Shown: positions 1 through 9,121 of the stretch, in pieces
Layout: each line of letters starts with the position of its first letter
How positions within the stretch are numbered: position 1 is the stretch's first letter
Source of the DNA: Bacteroidales bacterium
Lineage (GTDB): Bacteria; Bacteroidota; Bacteroidia; Bacteroidales; PUMT01
Assembly: GCA_007132225.1 (NCBI GenBank)
Contig: SLPB01000039.1
Coordinates: 1-40,413 of the forward strand
DNA: 40,413 bases
Direction of reading: 5' to 3'
Position numbers and translations under genes: made by a program
Notes under the pieces: model-generated
What the model saw: only the letters and a program-made list of their open reading frames with translations
Database searches by the model: none
Told to the model about the DNA's origin: nothing

Positions 1-337
1 GGCAGACAAAATAACATGAACAAACCATGCGGGTTCCATGGATTGAAAAGTAAAATATCCGAATCATGAATTGGTAACACATTGTTAAACAAATTGCTAA
101 CTATACTTTATACGAATGAATGGTTTAAAGAGTGGAGCCAGAACCCTTCAATGCTAGGATTCAGGAAAATAAACGGCAAAGTTAACAACATATAGTTTTT
201 AAAACGAAACAATAAAGTCCGAAGTATCATGCAAATTGATAAATTTCAAAGTTTTTCAACATAACACTCTTAGGCTTAAATTATTGTAGATTATAAAAAA
301 TTCCTAAATTTTGTTAAATATATCAGGCAGCCCCGGT
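1..337. other. left-end intergenic stretch, no gene recognised
   Basis: This AT-rich stretch lies beyond the copA stop codon. I see no convincing coding region, RNA gene or strong terminator. A weak AT-only hairpin lies just past copA (about 293-315). Positions 83-121 are an imperfect copy (33 of 39 bases, no gaps) of the sequence around the argH start at 33045-33083; see findings. A 13-codon reading frame starts in that copy but has no recognisable product. Confidence 0.5.
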
Positions 338-2554
338 TTATATTTTTTTTCGTTTCAGCCGCAGACTGTTGCTTATTACAGATACAGAGCTAAAGGCCAT
401 GGCCGCACCTGCAATCATAGGATTAAGAAGATAACCCGTAAAGGGATACAGAACACCTGCTGCAATTGGTATACCTATGATGTTGTAGATAAAGGCCCAA
501 AAAAGGTTCTGCCTGATTGTTTTTACAGTTTTACCGGATAAGCGAAGGGCAGTAACTATTTTATCAATATCACCCTTAATAATTGTAATATCAGAACTCT
601 CCATGGCAATGTCGGTGCCCGATCCCATTGCGATACCCAGATCTGCCTGTGTGAGGGCCGGAGAATCATTTATCCCGTCTCCAACCATTGCAACAGTTCT
701 GCCTGATGTTTGCAGCTCTTTAATGTAGCTAAGTTTATGATCGGGCATGGCATTTGCAATATATTTGTCAATACCGGCCATGCGCGATATTACACGGGCT
801 GTTTCACGGTTATCTCCGGTAAGCATATGAACTTCGAGTCCCATTTTTTTCATTTCCTCCACCGAAACGGAAGCATTATCCCTTAGCCTGTCAGAAACAG
901 CAAACACAATTTCTGCCTTTTCTCCTGAGGCAAAGAAAACAGCAGTCCTGCCCTCTTTTTCATACTCCCGGGCTTTATCCATTAAACCGGAGGAAATTGA
1001 TATATTTTTATCCTCCATGAGCCTGCCGCTACCCGCCAGAAAATCTCGTTCTCCTTTCCTGAATTCAATTCCCCTGCCTGTAATACTATTAAAAGAATCA
1101 ATTTTCTCAGGTTTTATTCCTTTTCCTGTAAGGTAGCGGACAACTGCTTGTCCCAAAGGATGTTCAGACCTTGATTCTGCTTCCAGCAGCAGGCCTTGAA
1201 AGCTTTCCCTGCCACTCTCTCCGCTTTCACTAATATATTCTGTCACCTCGGGTTTTCCTATTGTAAGCGTGCCGGTTTTATCCAGTACAATTGTATCTAT
1301 CTTTCTTGCCATCTCAAGGCTTTGAGCTTCGCGCACCAGGATACCCAGATCTGCTCCCCTTCCTATTCCCACCATAAGGGCAGTTGGAGTTGCCAGTCCA
1401 AGTGCACACGGACAGGCTATTATCAGAACTGATACAGAGGTGACAAATGCATAGGTCAGCGGGGGGTAAGGGCCGGCAAAATACCAGGTAATAAAGGTCG
1501 CAATAGCAATAATGATAACAAGTGGAACAAATATACCCGCGAACTTGTCCACCATCTTTTGAATTCGTGCTTTACTGCCCTGTGCCTCTTCAACAAGTTT
1601 AATTATACGAGCCAGCATGGTTTCTGATCCAACTTTTTCGGCCTTAAAGCTGAAACTTCCGGCTCCGTTTATTGTAGATCCTATAACTTTGTCTCCTGCA
1701 TTCTTCTCCGCCGGCATCGGTTCGCCGGTAATCATGCTTTCATCAATCCATGCCGTACCATCAACAAGTGTTCCGTCAACAGGGATTTTTTCTCCCGGCC
1801 TTACAATAATAAGTTGCCCCGGATATACCTGGTCAACAGGAATATCCTTAACTTCTCCGTCAATCAGCACTTTTGCAAATGCAGGCTGAAGTCCCATTAG
1901 CTTTTTTATTGATCCGGAAGTTTTTGATTTGGCCTTTTGTTCCAAATATCTGCCTGCGAGGATAAGTGTTATTATTACTGCAGCAGCTTCATAGTAAACG
2001 TGAGGCTGATGACCTCGTGCCAGAAGGAAGTCCGGAAAAAGAGTGTTGAAAAGACTGAATAAAAAAGCTGAGCCTGTACCTACGGCCACAAGGGTGTCCA
2101 TACTTGCTTCTGCATGCCTGGCCTTTTTCCATGCAACTATGAAAAAATCCCGCCCAAGAATGGCAATCACCGGAAAGGAGAGCACCAGCATTATCCAGTT
2201 GGCATAGGGGGCATGCATAAAGAACATGCCATAAATAAAAACCGGCAGCGTCAATATTGCCGAGGCTTTAAATCTTTTGCGAAGCGTCTTTAATTTCCTG
2301 TTTTCCCTTTCCTCCCGGGATGCTCCTTGCACGTTTTCTCTCTTTGCAAGGGAAAACCCAGTCTTGCGCAGACGGGCATCAAGATCGGAGAACCCGGTTT
2401 CGTTGTCGTCGTATTCAACCAGCACATTGTTAAGTGCCAGATTGACATTGGCATAATGAACACCTGTGTTATTTTCAAGCAGTTTCTCAACACTGTTAGC
2501 ACAGGAAGCGCATGTCATACCCTCAACGTTCCATGTCTCTTTTGCTGTAGCCAT
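338..2554 (-). CDS. copA: copper-translocating P1B-1 type ATPase
   Basis: ATP-driven export of Cu+ across the inner membrane. The 738-residue protein has one N-terminal HMA domain with the metal pair CASC (C15, C18). The actuator motif TGEP is at 276-279, the intramembrane CPC at 381-383, the phosphorylated Asp at D425 in DKTGT, the nucleotide-binding HP at 465-466, and the hinge GDGIND at 625-630. The last two membrane helices carry YN (690-691) and M719xxSS (722-723), the pattern that marks Cu+ rather than Zn/Cd or Co pumps. The length is normal for a single-HMA CopA. It follows the small HMA protein gene by 17 bp on the same strand, so the two are probably one copper-detoxification operon. 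No copper-responsive regulator or CueR-like operator is visible nearby. Confidence 0.93.
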   Translation of the reverse strand: MATAKETWNVEGMTCASCANSVEKLLENNTGVHYANVNLALNNVLVEYDDNETGFSDLDARLRKTGFSLAKRENVQGASREERENRKLKTLRKRFKASAILTLPVFIYGMFFMHAPYANWIMLVLSFPVIAILGRDFFIVAWKKARHAEASMDTLVAVGTGSAFLFSLFNTLFPDFLLARGHQPHVYYEAAAVIITLILAGRYLEQKAKSKTSGSIKKLMGLQPAFAKVLIDGEVKDIPVDQVYPGQLIIVRPGEKIPVDGTLVDGTAWIDESMITGEPMPAEKNAGDKVIGSTINGAGSFSFKAEKVGSETMLARIIKLVEEAQGSKARIQKMVDKFAGIFVPLVIIIAIATFITWYFAGPYPPLTYAFVTSVSVLIIACPCALGLATPTALMVGIGRGADLGILVREAQSLEMARKIDTIVLDKTGTLTIGKPEVTEYISESGESGRESFQGLLLEAESRSEHPLGQAVVRYLTGKGIKPEKIDSFNSITGRGIEFRKGERDFLAGSGRLMEDKNISISSGLMDKAREYEKEGRTAVFFASGEKAEIVFAVSDRLRDNASVSVEEMKKMGLEVHMLTGDNRETARVISRMAGIDKYIANAMPDHKLSYIKELQTSGRTVAMVGDGINDSPALTQADLGIAMGSGTDIAMESSDITIIKGDIDKIVTALRLSGKTVKTIRQNLFWAFIYNIIGIPIAAGVLYPFTGYLLNPMIAGAAMAFSSVSVISNSLRLKRKKI

Positions 2555-2571
2555 TATAGTTCTTCTAAAAG

Positions 2572-2781
2572 TTATAGCTCTTCGATTCTGTAACCGGCAG
2601 AAGTAACAAGTTCAATAACTTCCTTGCTTCCAATATCCTCGCTTTCCACAGTAAGAATCTTTTGTTGACTGTCAAGATTGACATCCCATTTGCTTATACG
2701 CGGTTCATTATCCAGAAATGGCCGGATTGCCGTTTTACAGCTATTGCAGTTGATATTGGTTTTGAATTTAAATTTTCCCAT
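2572..2781 (-). CDS. small heavy-metal-associated (HMA) protein, copper-chaperone-like
   Basis: This 69-residue protein consists of a single HMA fold. The metal motif is CNSC (C12, C15) instead of the usual MxCxxC. The rest follows the beta-alpha-beta-beta-alpha-beta pattern and ends in the family-typical AGYRIEEL. It precedes copA by 17 bp, so it probably carries Cu+ to the pump (a CopZ-type role). The Met usually found before the first Cys is replaced by Asn, so metal selectivity is less certain than for a textbook CopZ. The family is clear; the exact role is inferred from position. Confidence 0.75.
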   Translation of the reverse strand: MGKFKFKTNINCNSCKTAIRPFLDNEPRISKWDVNLDSQQKILTVESEDIGSKEVIELVTSAGYRIEEL

Positions 2782-3091
2782 AAAGACGGATAATTTTCAA
2801 AATGATTTATTATTATTATAATGATTGTCAACTTCCGGTAAAAAAATTACTTAACCCGGTATTTTTTTCTTCCAATATAATAACAATAAACAATTATAAA
2901 GTGAAGTGGTTCAAAAACGGATGGTGCCGGGGAAATATGTTTTGGTGCAATATTAAATATTACTGCGTTTCTATAAAAAAACTGATTTTATTAAGGCCAG
3001 AAAATTTAACCTGGACAAAATCCACAGGAGACAGTTAAACAAAAATTTTCATTTTTTGAGAGATTCATGTATTACTATTTAAAATTATTTT
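2782..3091. other. intergenic region between the copper operon and the trpB/his leader
   Basis: This AT-rich stretch separates two divergent transcription units. Short open frames exist but have no family-like composition or start signal. The copper operon promoter must lie at the left end. The best candidate reads leftward with a TTG near 2832 and TCATTTTG near 2800, one base off the Bacteroidota -7 box with a slightly long spacer. I do not call it firmly. Confidence 0.4.
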
Positions 3092-3099
3092 TACATTTG
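3092..3099 (+). promoter_or_regulatory. candidate -7 promoter box of the trpB-his operon
   Basis: TACATTTG fits the Bacteroidota -7 consensus TAnnTTTG exactly. It lies about 70 bases before the leader-peptide start, which would place transcription start near 3105. No clean -33 TTTG is found at the usual 17-23 base distance; the nearest, at 3055-3058, is too far. The call rests on the -7 box and its position. Confidence 0.45.
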
Positions 3100-3167
3100 T
3101 TGCTTCTTAATAAGAAAAATTTATTTTTTAAGTTCAATTCAGAATAATGTCAAAGGTGTTTTCTCAT

Positions 3168-3200
3168 ATGTGGTTGTGGCACGCCGGAATTTTTCGGTAG
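3168..3200 (+). CDS. trp/his leader peptide MWLWHAGIFR
   Basis: This ten-codon frame encodes MWLWHAGIFR and stops at TAG. It has two Trp codons, one Leu and one His within positions 2-5. A good Shine-Dalgarno sequence (AAAGGTG, 3152-3158) sits 9 bases before the ATG, unusual for a phylum that rarely uses one. The peptide lies 38 bases before a strong intrinsic terminator and upstream of trpB and the his genes, the layout of a classical attenuator leader. Ribosome stalling on Trp (and perhaps His) codons would report charged tRNA levels. The peptide itself probably has no function after synthesis. Confidence 0.8.
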   Translation: MWLWHAGIFR

Positions 3201-3258
3201 AGGGAACCCGTATGCATATATTTTATTTTCAGTAAATAAAAAAACCGCAGGGATCCCT
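3201..3258 (+). promoter_or_regulatory. putative antiterminator pairing of the trpB-his attenuator
   Basis: AGGGAACCC (3201-3209), starting right after the leader stop codon, can pair with GGGATCCCT (3250-3258) in 8 of 9 positions. The second segment is the centre of the terminator palindrome, so the two structures exclude each other. A ribosome stalled on the Trp codons (3171-3179) would leave 3201-3209 free, whereas one that reaches the stop codon would cover it. This is a manual pairing and no folding energy was computed. Confidence 0.5.
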
Positions 3259-3268
3259 GCGGTTTTTT
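3239..3268 (+). terminator. intrinsic terminator/attenuator upstream of trpB
   Basis: This is a perfect 30-nt palindrome. The arms run AAAAACCGCAGGGA-type to TCCCTGCGGTTTTT-type with no unpaired centre, and the right arm runs into a T tract. It lies between the leader peptide and trpB, with no other plus-strand gene before it. It therefore most likely stops transcription conditionally (attenuation) rather than ending an upstream operon. A non-coding leader of about 160 bases follows before trpB. Confidence 0.85.
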
Positions 3269-3430
3269 GTTTTAATTATTATATATCTGATGTTTATGAA
3301 TTTTATATTTATCAAATGGTGGAGGCGGGTTTCAATTTTATGGTTATTCCCCGGGTGTTTTTAATTATTAAAACGATAAACTGATAATTGAAACATGATA
3401 ATTAATCAATTGAATAAAAAACAACAATAA

Positions 3431-4648
3431 ATGAAAGAAAACAAACAAATTGAAGCTATGGCCGATATAAATCCGGATGTTATTGAAATAGATCAGGCAC
3501 TTTTTTCAGATGGGATGTATGGTAAATTTGGAGGTATGTATGTCCCGCCTCCACTGGAAAGCAAACTTCACAAACTTGCCGGTGAATTTAAATCTGCTGT
3601 TTATGATCCCGGTTTTAGAAATGAATTTATATACTATCTCAAAACATTTGTAGGACGTCCGTCCCCATTATTTTATGCCAGGAACCTTTCCCAGCGGATT
3701 GGCAGTAAAATATACCTTAAACGGGAGGATCTTAATCACACCGGGGCTCATAAAATAAATAACACTATAGGACAGATACTCCTTGCCAGGCGAATGGGAG
3801 CAAAAGAAGTGATTGCTGAAACTGGTGCGGGCCAGCACGGTGTTGCTACGGCAACTGCAGCTGCACTTGTTGGTATCAAGTGCAAGGTGTTTATGGGGAA
3901 GGTCGATGCAGAAAGGCAATCTGTAAATGTAAGCCGCATCAAACTTCTTGGAGCTGAGTTAATAACCACCGATATGGGTACTGCCACCCTTAAGGATGCG
4001 GTAAATGCTGCAATTGAATATTGGGTGGTCAATCCGGATTCTTTCTACCTGCTGGGATCTCAGGTCGGACCCCACCCTTATCCGGTTATGGTAGGATATT
4101 TCCAGCACATTGTTGGTAAGGAGGCCCGGCAACAAATACTTGAAGCAGAAGGACGCCTGCCAGATTCAATATTTGCATGTGTTGGTGGAGGGTCAAATGC
4201 TATTGGCCTGTTTGGCGCATTTTTAAAAGATACCGACGTTGAGATACATGCGGCAGAAGGAGGAGGGTCCGGAAGTAAGCCCAAAACAGCAGCCACATTG
4301 AATTTTGGTGTTCCGGGTGTTTTCCAGGGGACCTATTCATATTGTCTGGTAGATGGGCAGGGTCAGCCCACAGATTCATGGTCGATTGCCGCAGGACTGG
4401 ATTATCCGGGCATTAGTCCCCAACACGCATACCTTAAGGAAACCGGAAGGGCTCATTACCATTCCATAACAGATCAGGAAGCTATAGATGCCTTCCGAAT
4501 GCTGTCTCGGACAGAAGGTATAATACCTGCAATTGAATCATCACATGCCATTTCCCTGGCAGAAAAATTGCTTAAAGACAAAAACAAACTTGCAGTGATC
4601 AACCTTTCCGGCAGGGGAGATAAAGATGTTGAAAGAGATCTGGCATAA
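3431..4648 (+). CDS. trpB: tryptophan synthase beta chain
   Basis: Condenses indole and L-serine to L-tryptophan with PLP. The 405-residue protein shows GKFGGMYVP near the start, the PLP lysine K108 in HTGAHKINN, the catalytic Glu E130 in AETGAGQHG, the phosphate loop GGGSNA, and NLSGRGDKD near the end. It is therefore a TrpB1-type enzyme like those of Bacteroides. It opens the histidine operon, 19 bp before hisG, and no trpA or other trp gene is in the window. The segment after AAEGGG (about 275-310) departs from the usual IETG...LxHG block, while the COMM region stays normal. It may partner a TrpA encoded elsewhere or act alone to salvage indole. The Trp-containing attenuator supports a role in tryptophan supply. 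Confidence 0.93.
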   Translation: MKENKQIEAMADINPDVIEIDQALFSDGMYGKFGGMYVPPPLESKLHKLAGEFKSAVYDPGFRNEFIYYLKTFVGRPSPLFYARNLSQRIGSKIYLKREDLNHTGAHKINNTIGQILLARRMGAKEVIAETGAGQHGVATATAAALVGIKCKVFMGKVDAERQSVNVSRIKLLGAELITTDMGTATLKDAVNAAIEYWVVNPDSFYLLGSQVGPHPYPVMVGYFQHIVGKEARQQILEAEGRLPDSIFACVGGGSNAIGLFGAFLKDTDVEIHAAEGGGSGSKPKTAATLNFGVPGVFQGTYSYCLVDGQGQPTDSWSIAAGLDYPGISPQHAYLKETGRAHYHSITDQEAIDAFRMLSRTEGIIPAIESSHAISLAEKLLKDKNKLAVINLSGRGDKDVERDLA

Positions 4649-4667
4649 ATATTTTATATAAATCCAT

Positions 4668-5525
4668 ATGGAAAAACTAAAAATTGCAATTCAGAAATCC
4701 GGACGACTAAGTGAAAAATCTCTTGATATAATAACTGAAGCCGGAATAAATCTAATAAACGGCTCCAGGAAACTCATCTCCCAGTCGTCAAATTTTCCAC
4801 TTGAAATACTTTATCTTCGTGATGATGATATTCCGCAATATGTTGCCGACGGAGTGGCCGATGCAGGTATTGTTGGTGAAAATGTGTTTATGGAAACGGG
4901 AATTGAGCTTGAAATACTTGAAAGGCTCGGATTTTCGCGCTGCCGGCTTTCCCTGGCAGTACCGAAATCAGGTAATTATAGCGGACCTGATTATTTTTCA
5001 GGTAAAAAAATTGCAACATCCTATCCCAATATACTGAAAACTTATCTTCAAAAAAGAGGCATTAAGGCAGAGATTCACGTCATAAATGGATCGGTTGAGA
5101 TAGCCACAGGTATAGGATTGGCAGATGCAATTTTTGATATTGTCAGTTCCGGAAGTACTCTTATCAGTAACGGGTTAAAGGAGGTTGAAAAGATCATGGA
5201 TTCAGAGGCAGTATTACTGGCTTCCCCTTTAATGGAGAAAAATAAAACTGTTATAATGACCGATCTTTTATTCAGGCTAAGGACAGTTCTTGCTGCAAGA
5301 AACAATAAGTATATATTGCTCAATGCTCCTGATGATAAGCTGGAACAGATAATAAGCATCCTGCCCGGCATGAAGAGCCCGACTGTTCTGCCTCTTGCAT
5401 TAAAAGGATGGAGCTCCGTACATTCTGTTGTTAACGAGAATGATTTCTGGCAGGTTATTGGCAAGCTGCGGGAATATGGTGCTGAAGGAATACTTGTTAT
5501 TCCTATTGAGAAAATGATATTTTAA
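4668..5525 (+). CDS. hisG: ATP phosphoribosyltransferase, long form
   Basis: First step of histidine synthesis: ATP and PRPP give phosphoribosyl-ATP. At 285 residues it is the long form, with two catalytic lobes and a C-terminal ACT-like domain (from about residue 210) that binds histidine for feedback inhibition. It therefore needs no HisZ. The PRPP-binding loop DIVSSGSTL lies at about residues 157-165, and the N-terminal IAIQKSGRLSEKS is typical of the family. It lies between trpB and hisD with gaps of 19 and 14 bp, so it is clearly co-transcribed. Confidence 0.96.
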   Translation: MEKLKIAIQKSGRLSEKSLDIITEAGINLINGSRKLISQSSNFPLEILYLRDDDIPQYVADGVADAGIVGENVFMETGIELEILERLGFSRCRLSLAVPKSGNYSGPDYFSGKKIATSYPNILKTYLQKRGIKAEIHVINGSVEIATGIGLADAIFDIVSSGSTLISNGLKEVEKIMDSEAVLLASPLMEKNKTVIMTDLLFRLRTVLAARNNKYILLNAPDDKLEQIISILPGMKSPTVLPLALKGWSSVHSVVNENDFWQVIGKLREYGAEGILVIPIEKMIF

Positions 5526-5539
5526 CTAAATCCTGGCTT

Positions 5540-6859
5540 ATGAAAATAATAATAAACCCGCCGGTTGCTGAGTGGGAAAAACTATGCAGCCGCCCCTTGC
5601 TTGAAAACGTTAAGCTTGAAAGGGAGGTAAGGATCATAATGGATGAGGTGAGAAAAGGAGGCGATGAGATGCTGAGAATATTCAGCCGTAAGTTTGACGG
5701 GGTTGAGATTGACAGGCTGGAAGTTTCAGGGGAGAAGATTGAAGAATCAGCCGGCTTGCTTGATGACCGCTTAAAGGATGCAATTAATATTGCTGTAAAA
5801 AATATCGAAGCATTTCATCTTGCCCAGAAGCCATCTGAAATAAAGGTTACCACCATGCCCGGAGTGGAATGCAGTATGCGTTACCTTCCCATAGAGAGGG
5901 TGGGCCTTTATATTCCCGGGGGAACAGCTCCGCTGTTCTCAACTGTACTTATGCTCGGTATTCCCGCCAGAATTGCCGGTTGCCGTGAAGTTGTCCTGTG
6001 CTCTCCGCCCGGGGAATCGGGCAGTATTCATCCTGCCATATTGTATGCAGCTTCCCAGGCATCTGTGAAATCTGTTTTTTGTGTAGGGGGTGCCCAGGCT
6101 ATTGCTGCAATGGCATATGGTACCGAAAATGTTCCGAAAGTGGATAAGATATTCGGCCCGGGAAACCAATGGGTTACAATGGCCAAGCAGATAGCTGCCA
6201 GTTCGGGAATAGCCATTGATCTTCCCGCAGGACCATCTGAAGTGGTTGTTGTTGCTGATAAATCTGTTCCTCCTGAATTTATTGCTGCAGATCTTCTTTC
6301 TCAGGCAGAGCACGGTCCGGATAGCCAGGTCATGCTTCTTACAACCGACAGGGAGATAATAGAACCGGCCAGGGTGGAAATTGAAAGGCTGTTAAACAGG
6401 TTGCCCCGGAAGGAAATTACTGCAGCAGCACTCAAGTATGGCAGTATTGTTGTATTCGATAACTATGATCTGCTAATGGACTTCGTGAATGATTATGCGC
6501 CTGAACATCTTATAATTGCCACTACCAATTATAATCAGCTTGCAGAAAAAGTGCTAAATGCAGGATCGGTATTTCTGGGTAATTACACACCAGAGAGTGC
6601 AGGAGATTACGCTTCGGGCACGAATCATACCCTCCCCACTAACCGCTTTGCCAGGGCCTGGAGCGGGGTGGGGACAGAAGCATTTATGAAAAGAATAAGT
6701 TTTCAGGAAATATCCGGTGGCGGGTTGCAGGCACTGGGACCGATGATTGAGTTCATGGCCCAGGCAGAGAAACTGGAGGCTCACCGGCAGGCAGTAAAGG
6801 TAAGGCTTGATCATTTAACCAGACAAAGTAATTTTTCATGGGAGCAATCTATTCATTGA
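5540..6859 (+). CDS. hisD: histidinol dehydrogenase
   Basis: Zn-dependent, NAD-linked four-electron oxidation of L-histidinol to L-histidine, the last two steps of the pathway. The 439-residue protein has all four metal ligands: Q255 and H258 in SQAEHGPDS, D356 in ESAGDYASG, and H415 in LEAHRQAV. The loop FGPGNQW and the segment DLPAGPSEV are also present. Its end overlaps hisC by 22 bases, suggesting translational coupling. Confidence 0.96.
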   Translation: MKIIINPPVAEWEKLCSRPLLENVKLEREVRIIMDEVRKGGDEMLRIFSRKFDGVEIDRLEVSGEKIEESAGLLDDRLKDAINIAVKNIEAFHLAQKPSEIKVTTMPGVECSMRYLPIERVGLYIPGGTAPLFSTVLMLGIPARIAGCREVVLCSPPGESGSIHPAILYAASQASVKSVFCVGGAQAIAAMAYGTENVPKVDKIFGPGNQWVTMAKQIAASSGIAIDLPAGPSEVVVVADKSVPPEFIAADLLSQAEHGPDSQVMLLTTDREIIEPARVEIERLLNRLPRKEITAAALKYGSIVVFDNYDLLMDFVNDYAPEHLIIATTNYNQLAEKVLNAGSVFLGNYTPESAGDYASGTNHTLPTNRFARAWSGVGTEAFMKRISFQEISGGGLQALGPMIEFMAQAEKLEAHRQAVKVRLDHLTRQSNFSWEQSIH

Positions 6860-7884
6860 TACGGCAAAATATAAGGGACCTGAAGCCCTATTCTTCGGCC
6901 CGGGATGAGTATACGGGTGAAGATGCGGTTTTTCTTGATGCAAATGAAAATCCTTATTTTCATCCACTCAACAGGTATCCTGATCCCCGTCAAAGAGACC
7001 TTAAGAAAATGATTGCGGGTATGAAATCTGTTTCTGAAAAAAATATATTTCTGGGAAACGGAAGCGATGAGGCAATTGATATCCTGATCAGGGCCTTTTG
7101 TGAGCCGGGCACCGACAATATAGTTTCAATTGATCCGACATATGGAATGTATGAAGTTTCTGCTGCAATAAACGGAACAGAATACCGCAAAGTTCCTCTT
7201 AAGAGTGACTTTAGTCTTAATGTTGATGCACTTCGTGATAGTTCAGATCAAAACACAAAAATTATTTTCCTATGTTCCCCAAATAATCCCACTGGAAATA
7301 GTTTCACTCATTCAGATATAAATAATATTGTGAAATGGTTTAACGGCATCCTGATTATTGATGAGGCATATATTGACTTTTCCGTAAATCAGGGCTTTAT
7401 TGGTATGATTGACAGGATTAACAATCTGGTTGTTCTTCAGACCATGTCAAAGGCATGGGGAAAAGCAGGGATCAGACTTGGAATGGCATTTGCCGGTGAG
7501 CAGATTACAGATGTTATGAATAAGATCAAACCTCCCTACAACATTAACTCTCTAACAATTCACGAAGGCCTTACCACGCTTGGTAATGAAAATGAAAAGA
7601 ATATGAGGGTTTCACAAATAATTAATGACAGAAACCGGCTTTTTGAGAAAATGCAGAAACTCAAAACTGTTAAAAAAGTTTATCCTTCAGACGCTAATTT
7701 CCTGTTGGTTGAGGTAGATGATGCAGCAGGAATATATAATTACCTGATTTCCAAAAATATTATAATTCGTAACCGTTCGGGAATCGCCCGGTGCAAAAAC
7801 TGCCTGCGGATTACTATTGGTACAACTGAAGAAATCGAGCAGTTACTTAAAGCGTGGATTAATTATGAAACTTCGAACAAATAA
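6838..7884 (+). CDS. hisC: histidinol-phosphate aminotransferase
   Basis: PLP-dependent transamination of imidazole-acetol phosphate with glutamate to histidinol phosphate. The 348-residue fold-type I aminotransferase starts with the HisC-typical NIRDLKPYSSARDE. It shows CSPNNPTGN, the aspartate in IIDEAYIDF, the Schiff-base lysine K205 in MSKAWGKAGIRLG, and the C-terminal arginine in CLRITIGT. The start inside hisD is supported by the conserved N-terminal helix that begins only ten residues later. Ten residues before that helix is a normal margin for the family. Confidence 0.95.
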   Translation: MGAIYSLIRQNIRDLKPYSSARDEYTGEDAVFLDANENPYFHPLNRYPDPRQRDLKKMIAGMKSVSEKNIFLGNGSDEAIDILIRAFCEPGTDNIVSIDPTYGMYEVSAAINGTEYRKVPLKSDFSLNVDALRDSSDQNTKIIFLCSPNNPTGNSFTHSDINNIVKWFNGILIIDEAYIDFSVNQGFIGMIDRINNLVVLQTMSKAWGKAGIRLGMAFAGEQITDVMNKIKPPYNINSLTIHEGLTTLGNENEKNMRVSQIINDRNRLFEKMQKLKTVKKVYPSDANFLLVEVDDAAGIYNYLISKNIIIRNRSGIARCKNCLRITIGTTEEIEQLLKAWINYETSNK

Positions 7885-7905
7885 TTTGCTAACCATATCA
7901 TACAG

Positions 7906-9030
7906 ATGAAGAGAGCTTTGTTTATTGACCGCGACGGAACTTTGATTGTTGAGCCACCTGAAGACTACCAGGTTGACTCTCTGGAAAAGCTGGAATTTCT
8001 TCCAGGTGTCTTCAGGGCTATGTACAATATAAGTAAAAACCTTGATTACGAATTGGTAATAGTGACCAACCAGGATGGTCTTGGCACTGAAAGCTATCCC
8101 GAAGCTGATTTTTTGAAGGTGCAGGAAAAAATGCTGAAAGCATTTGAAAATGAAGGAGTGGTTTTTGATGATATATTGATCGATAAATCTTTTCCTCAGG
8201 ATAATCGTCCAACAAGAAAACCCCGGACCGGACTTATGAAGATGTATATGAGCGGAGAGTATGATCTGGCCGGCTCATGGGTTATAGGCGACCGTCTGAC
8301 GGATATAGAGCTTGCAGCTAATCTGGGTGCAAAGGGAATATTAATCGGAAATCAGAACATGTGGAAAGAGATAAAGGAAGCTTCGCTGGGATCCAGTTGC
8401 GTGCTGGTAACCAATAGCTGGGATGAGATATTTACTCATCTTCTTTTACCTGAGAGGATAGCAGTGGTGGAGCGGGAGACTTCAGAGACTAAAATTGGCA
8501 TAAAACTTTCTCTTGACGGCACTGGTAAATCTTTGGCAGATAGCGGACTTGGCTTTTTTGATCATATGCTTGAACAGATTGCCCGCCATTCCGGGTGTGA
8601 TATAGAAATAAAGGTCAAAGGAGATCTTTACCGGGATGAGCATCATACTATTGAGGATACAGGACTAGCCCTGGGAAGTGCTTTCCTTAAGGCACTTGGA
8701 AACAAGAGGGGTATAGAACGCTACGGGTTTTTTCTTCCTATGGATGATTCTGCCGTTCTTGTGGGAATAGATTTTGGCGGTCGTTCCTGGCTTAACTGGG
8801 AGGCTGAATTTAAAAGGGAGAAGATAGGGGATGTGCCTACGGAAATGTTTTCGCATTTTTTCCATTCTTTTTGCGAGGAGGCCAAGTGTAATCTCTTCAT
8901 CAGGGCAAAGGGAGATAATGAACATCATAAGATAGAAGCGATCTTTAAAGCTTTTGCCCGCAGCATAAGGATGGCGGTTAAAAGGGAAGCGCTAAACAAT
9001 GAATTGCCTACCACAAAAGGCTTTTTATAA
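7906..9030 (+). CDS. hisB: bifunctional histidinol-phosphatase / imidazoleglycerol-phosphate dehydratase
   Basis: Two-domain enzyme for steps 6 and 8 of the pathway. Residues 1 to about 165 form a HAD phosphatase with nucleophile and acid D8 and D10 in FIDRDGT and a GDRLTDIE motif. Residues from about 185 to 374 form the dehydratase, with metal-binding FFDHMLEQIARHSG and DEHHTIEDTG and a second HH pair in EHHKIEA. The fused form is found in enterobacteria and Bacteroidota. It follows hisC by 21 bp. A 217-base gap with two stem-loops separates it from hisH, so the operon may have a control point here. Confidence 0.96.
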   Translation: MKRALFIDRDGTLIVEPPEDYQVDSLEKLEFLPGVFRAMYNISKNLDYELVIVTNQDGLGTESYPEADFLKVQEKMLKAFENEGVVFDDILIDKSFPQDNRPTRKPRTGLMKMYMSGEYDLAGSWVIGDRLTDIELAANLGAKGILIGNQNMWKEIKEASLGSSCVLVTNSWDEIFTHLLLPERIAVVERETSETKIGIKLSLDGTGKSLADSGLGFFDHMLEQIARHSGCDIEIKVKGDLYRDEHHTIEDTGLALGSAFLKALGNKRGIERYGFFLPMDDSAVLVGIDFGGRSWLNWEAEFKREKIGDVPTEMFSHFFHSFCEEAKCNLFIRAKGDNEHHKIEAIFKAFARSIRMAVKREALNNELPTTKGFL

Positions 9031-9080
9031 TAATAAAAATTAGCCTCTGGCAGATAATAAAATATGAATACCTTATATGG

Positions 9081-9116
9081 AACACACATTGACAAGCTGA
9101 ATTAACAATTTGTGTT
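9081..9116. repeat. imperfect stem-loop 1 in the hisB-hisH gap
   Basis: AACACACATTG (9081-9091) and CAATTTGTGTT (9106-9116) are inverted copies with one mismatch, around a 14-base loop. No T tract follows, so it is not an intrinsic terminator. It could be an operator or an mRNA-stabilising or processing hairpin. Confidence 0.5.
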
Positions 9117-9121
9117 TGTGC

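Noticed and set aside
2802-3038. 78-codon open frame in the gap before the trpB leader
   Set aside because: Low-complexity Lys/Asn/Tyr/Ile-rich translation typical of AT-rich non-coding DNA, no start signal and no family resemblance.
3211-3218. TATGCATA in the trpB leader as an ArgR half-site
   Set aside because: A single half-site without a phased partner, in an AT-rich region; chance is a sufficient explanation.
3169-3249. Pairing of TGTGGTT (3169-3175) with AACCGCA (3243-3249) as the antiterminator
   Set aside because: The first segment would be covered by the ribosome exactly when it stalls on the Trp codons, so it has the wrong logic for attenuation. The 3201-3209 pairing fits better.
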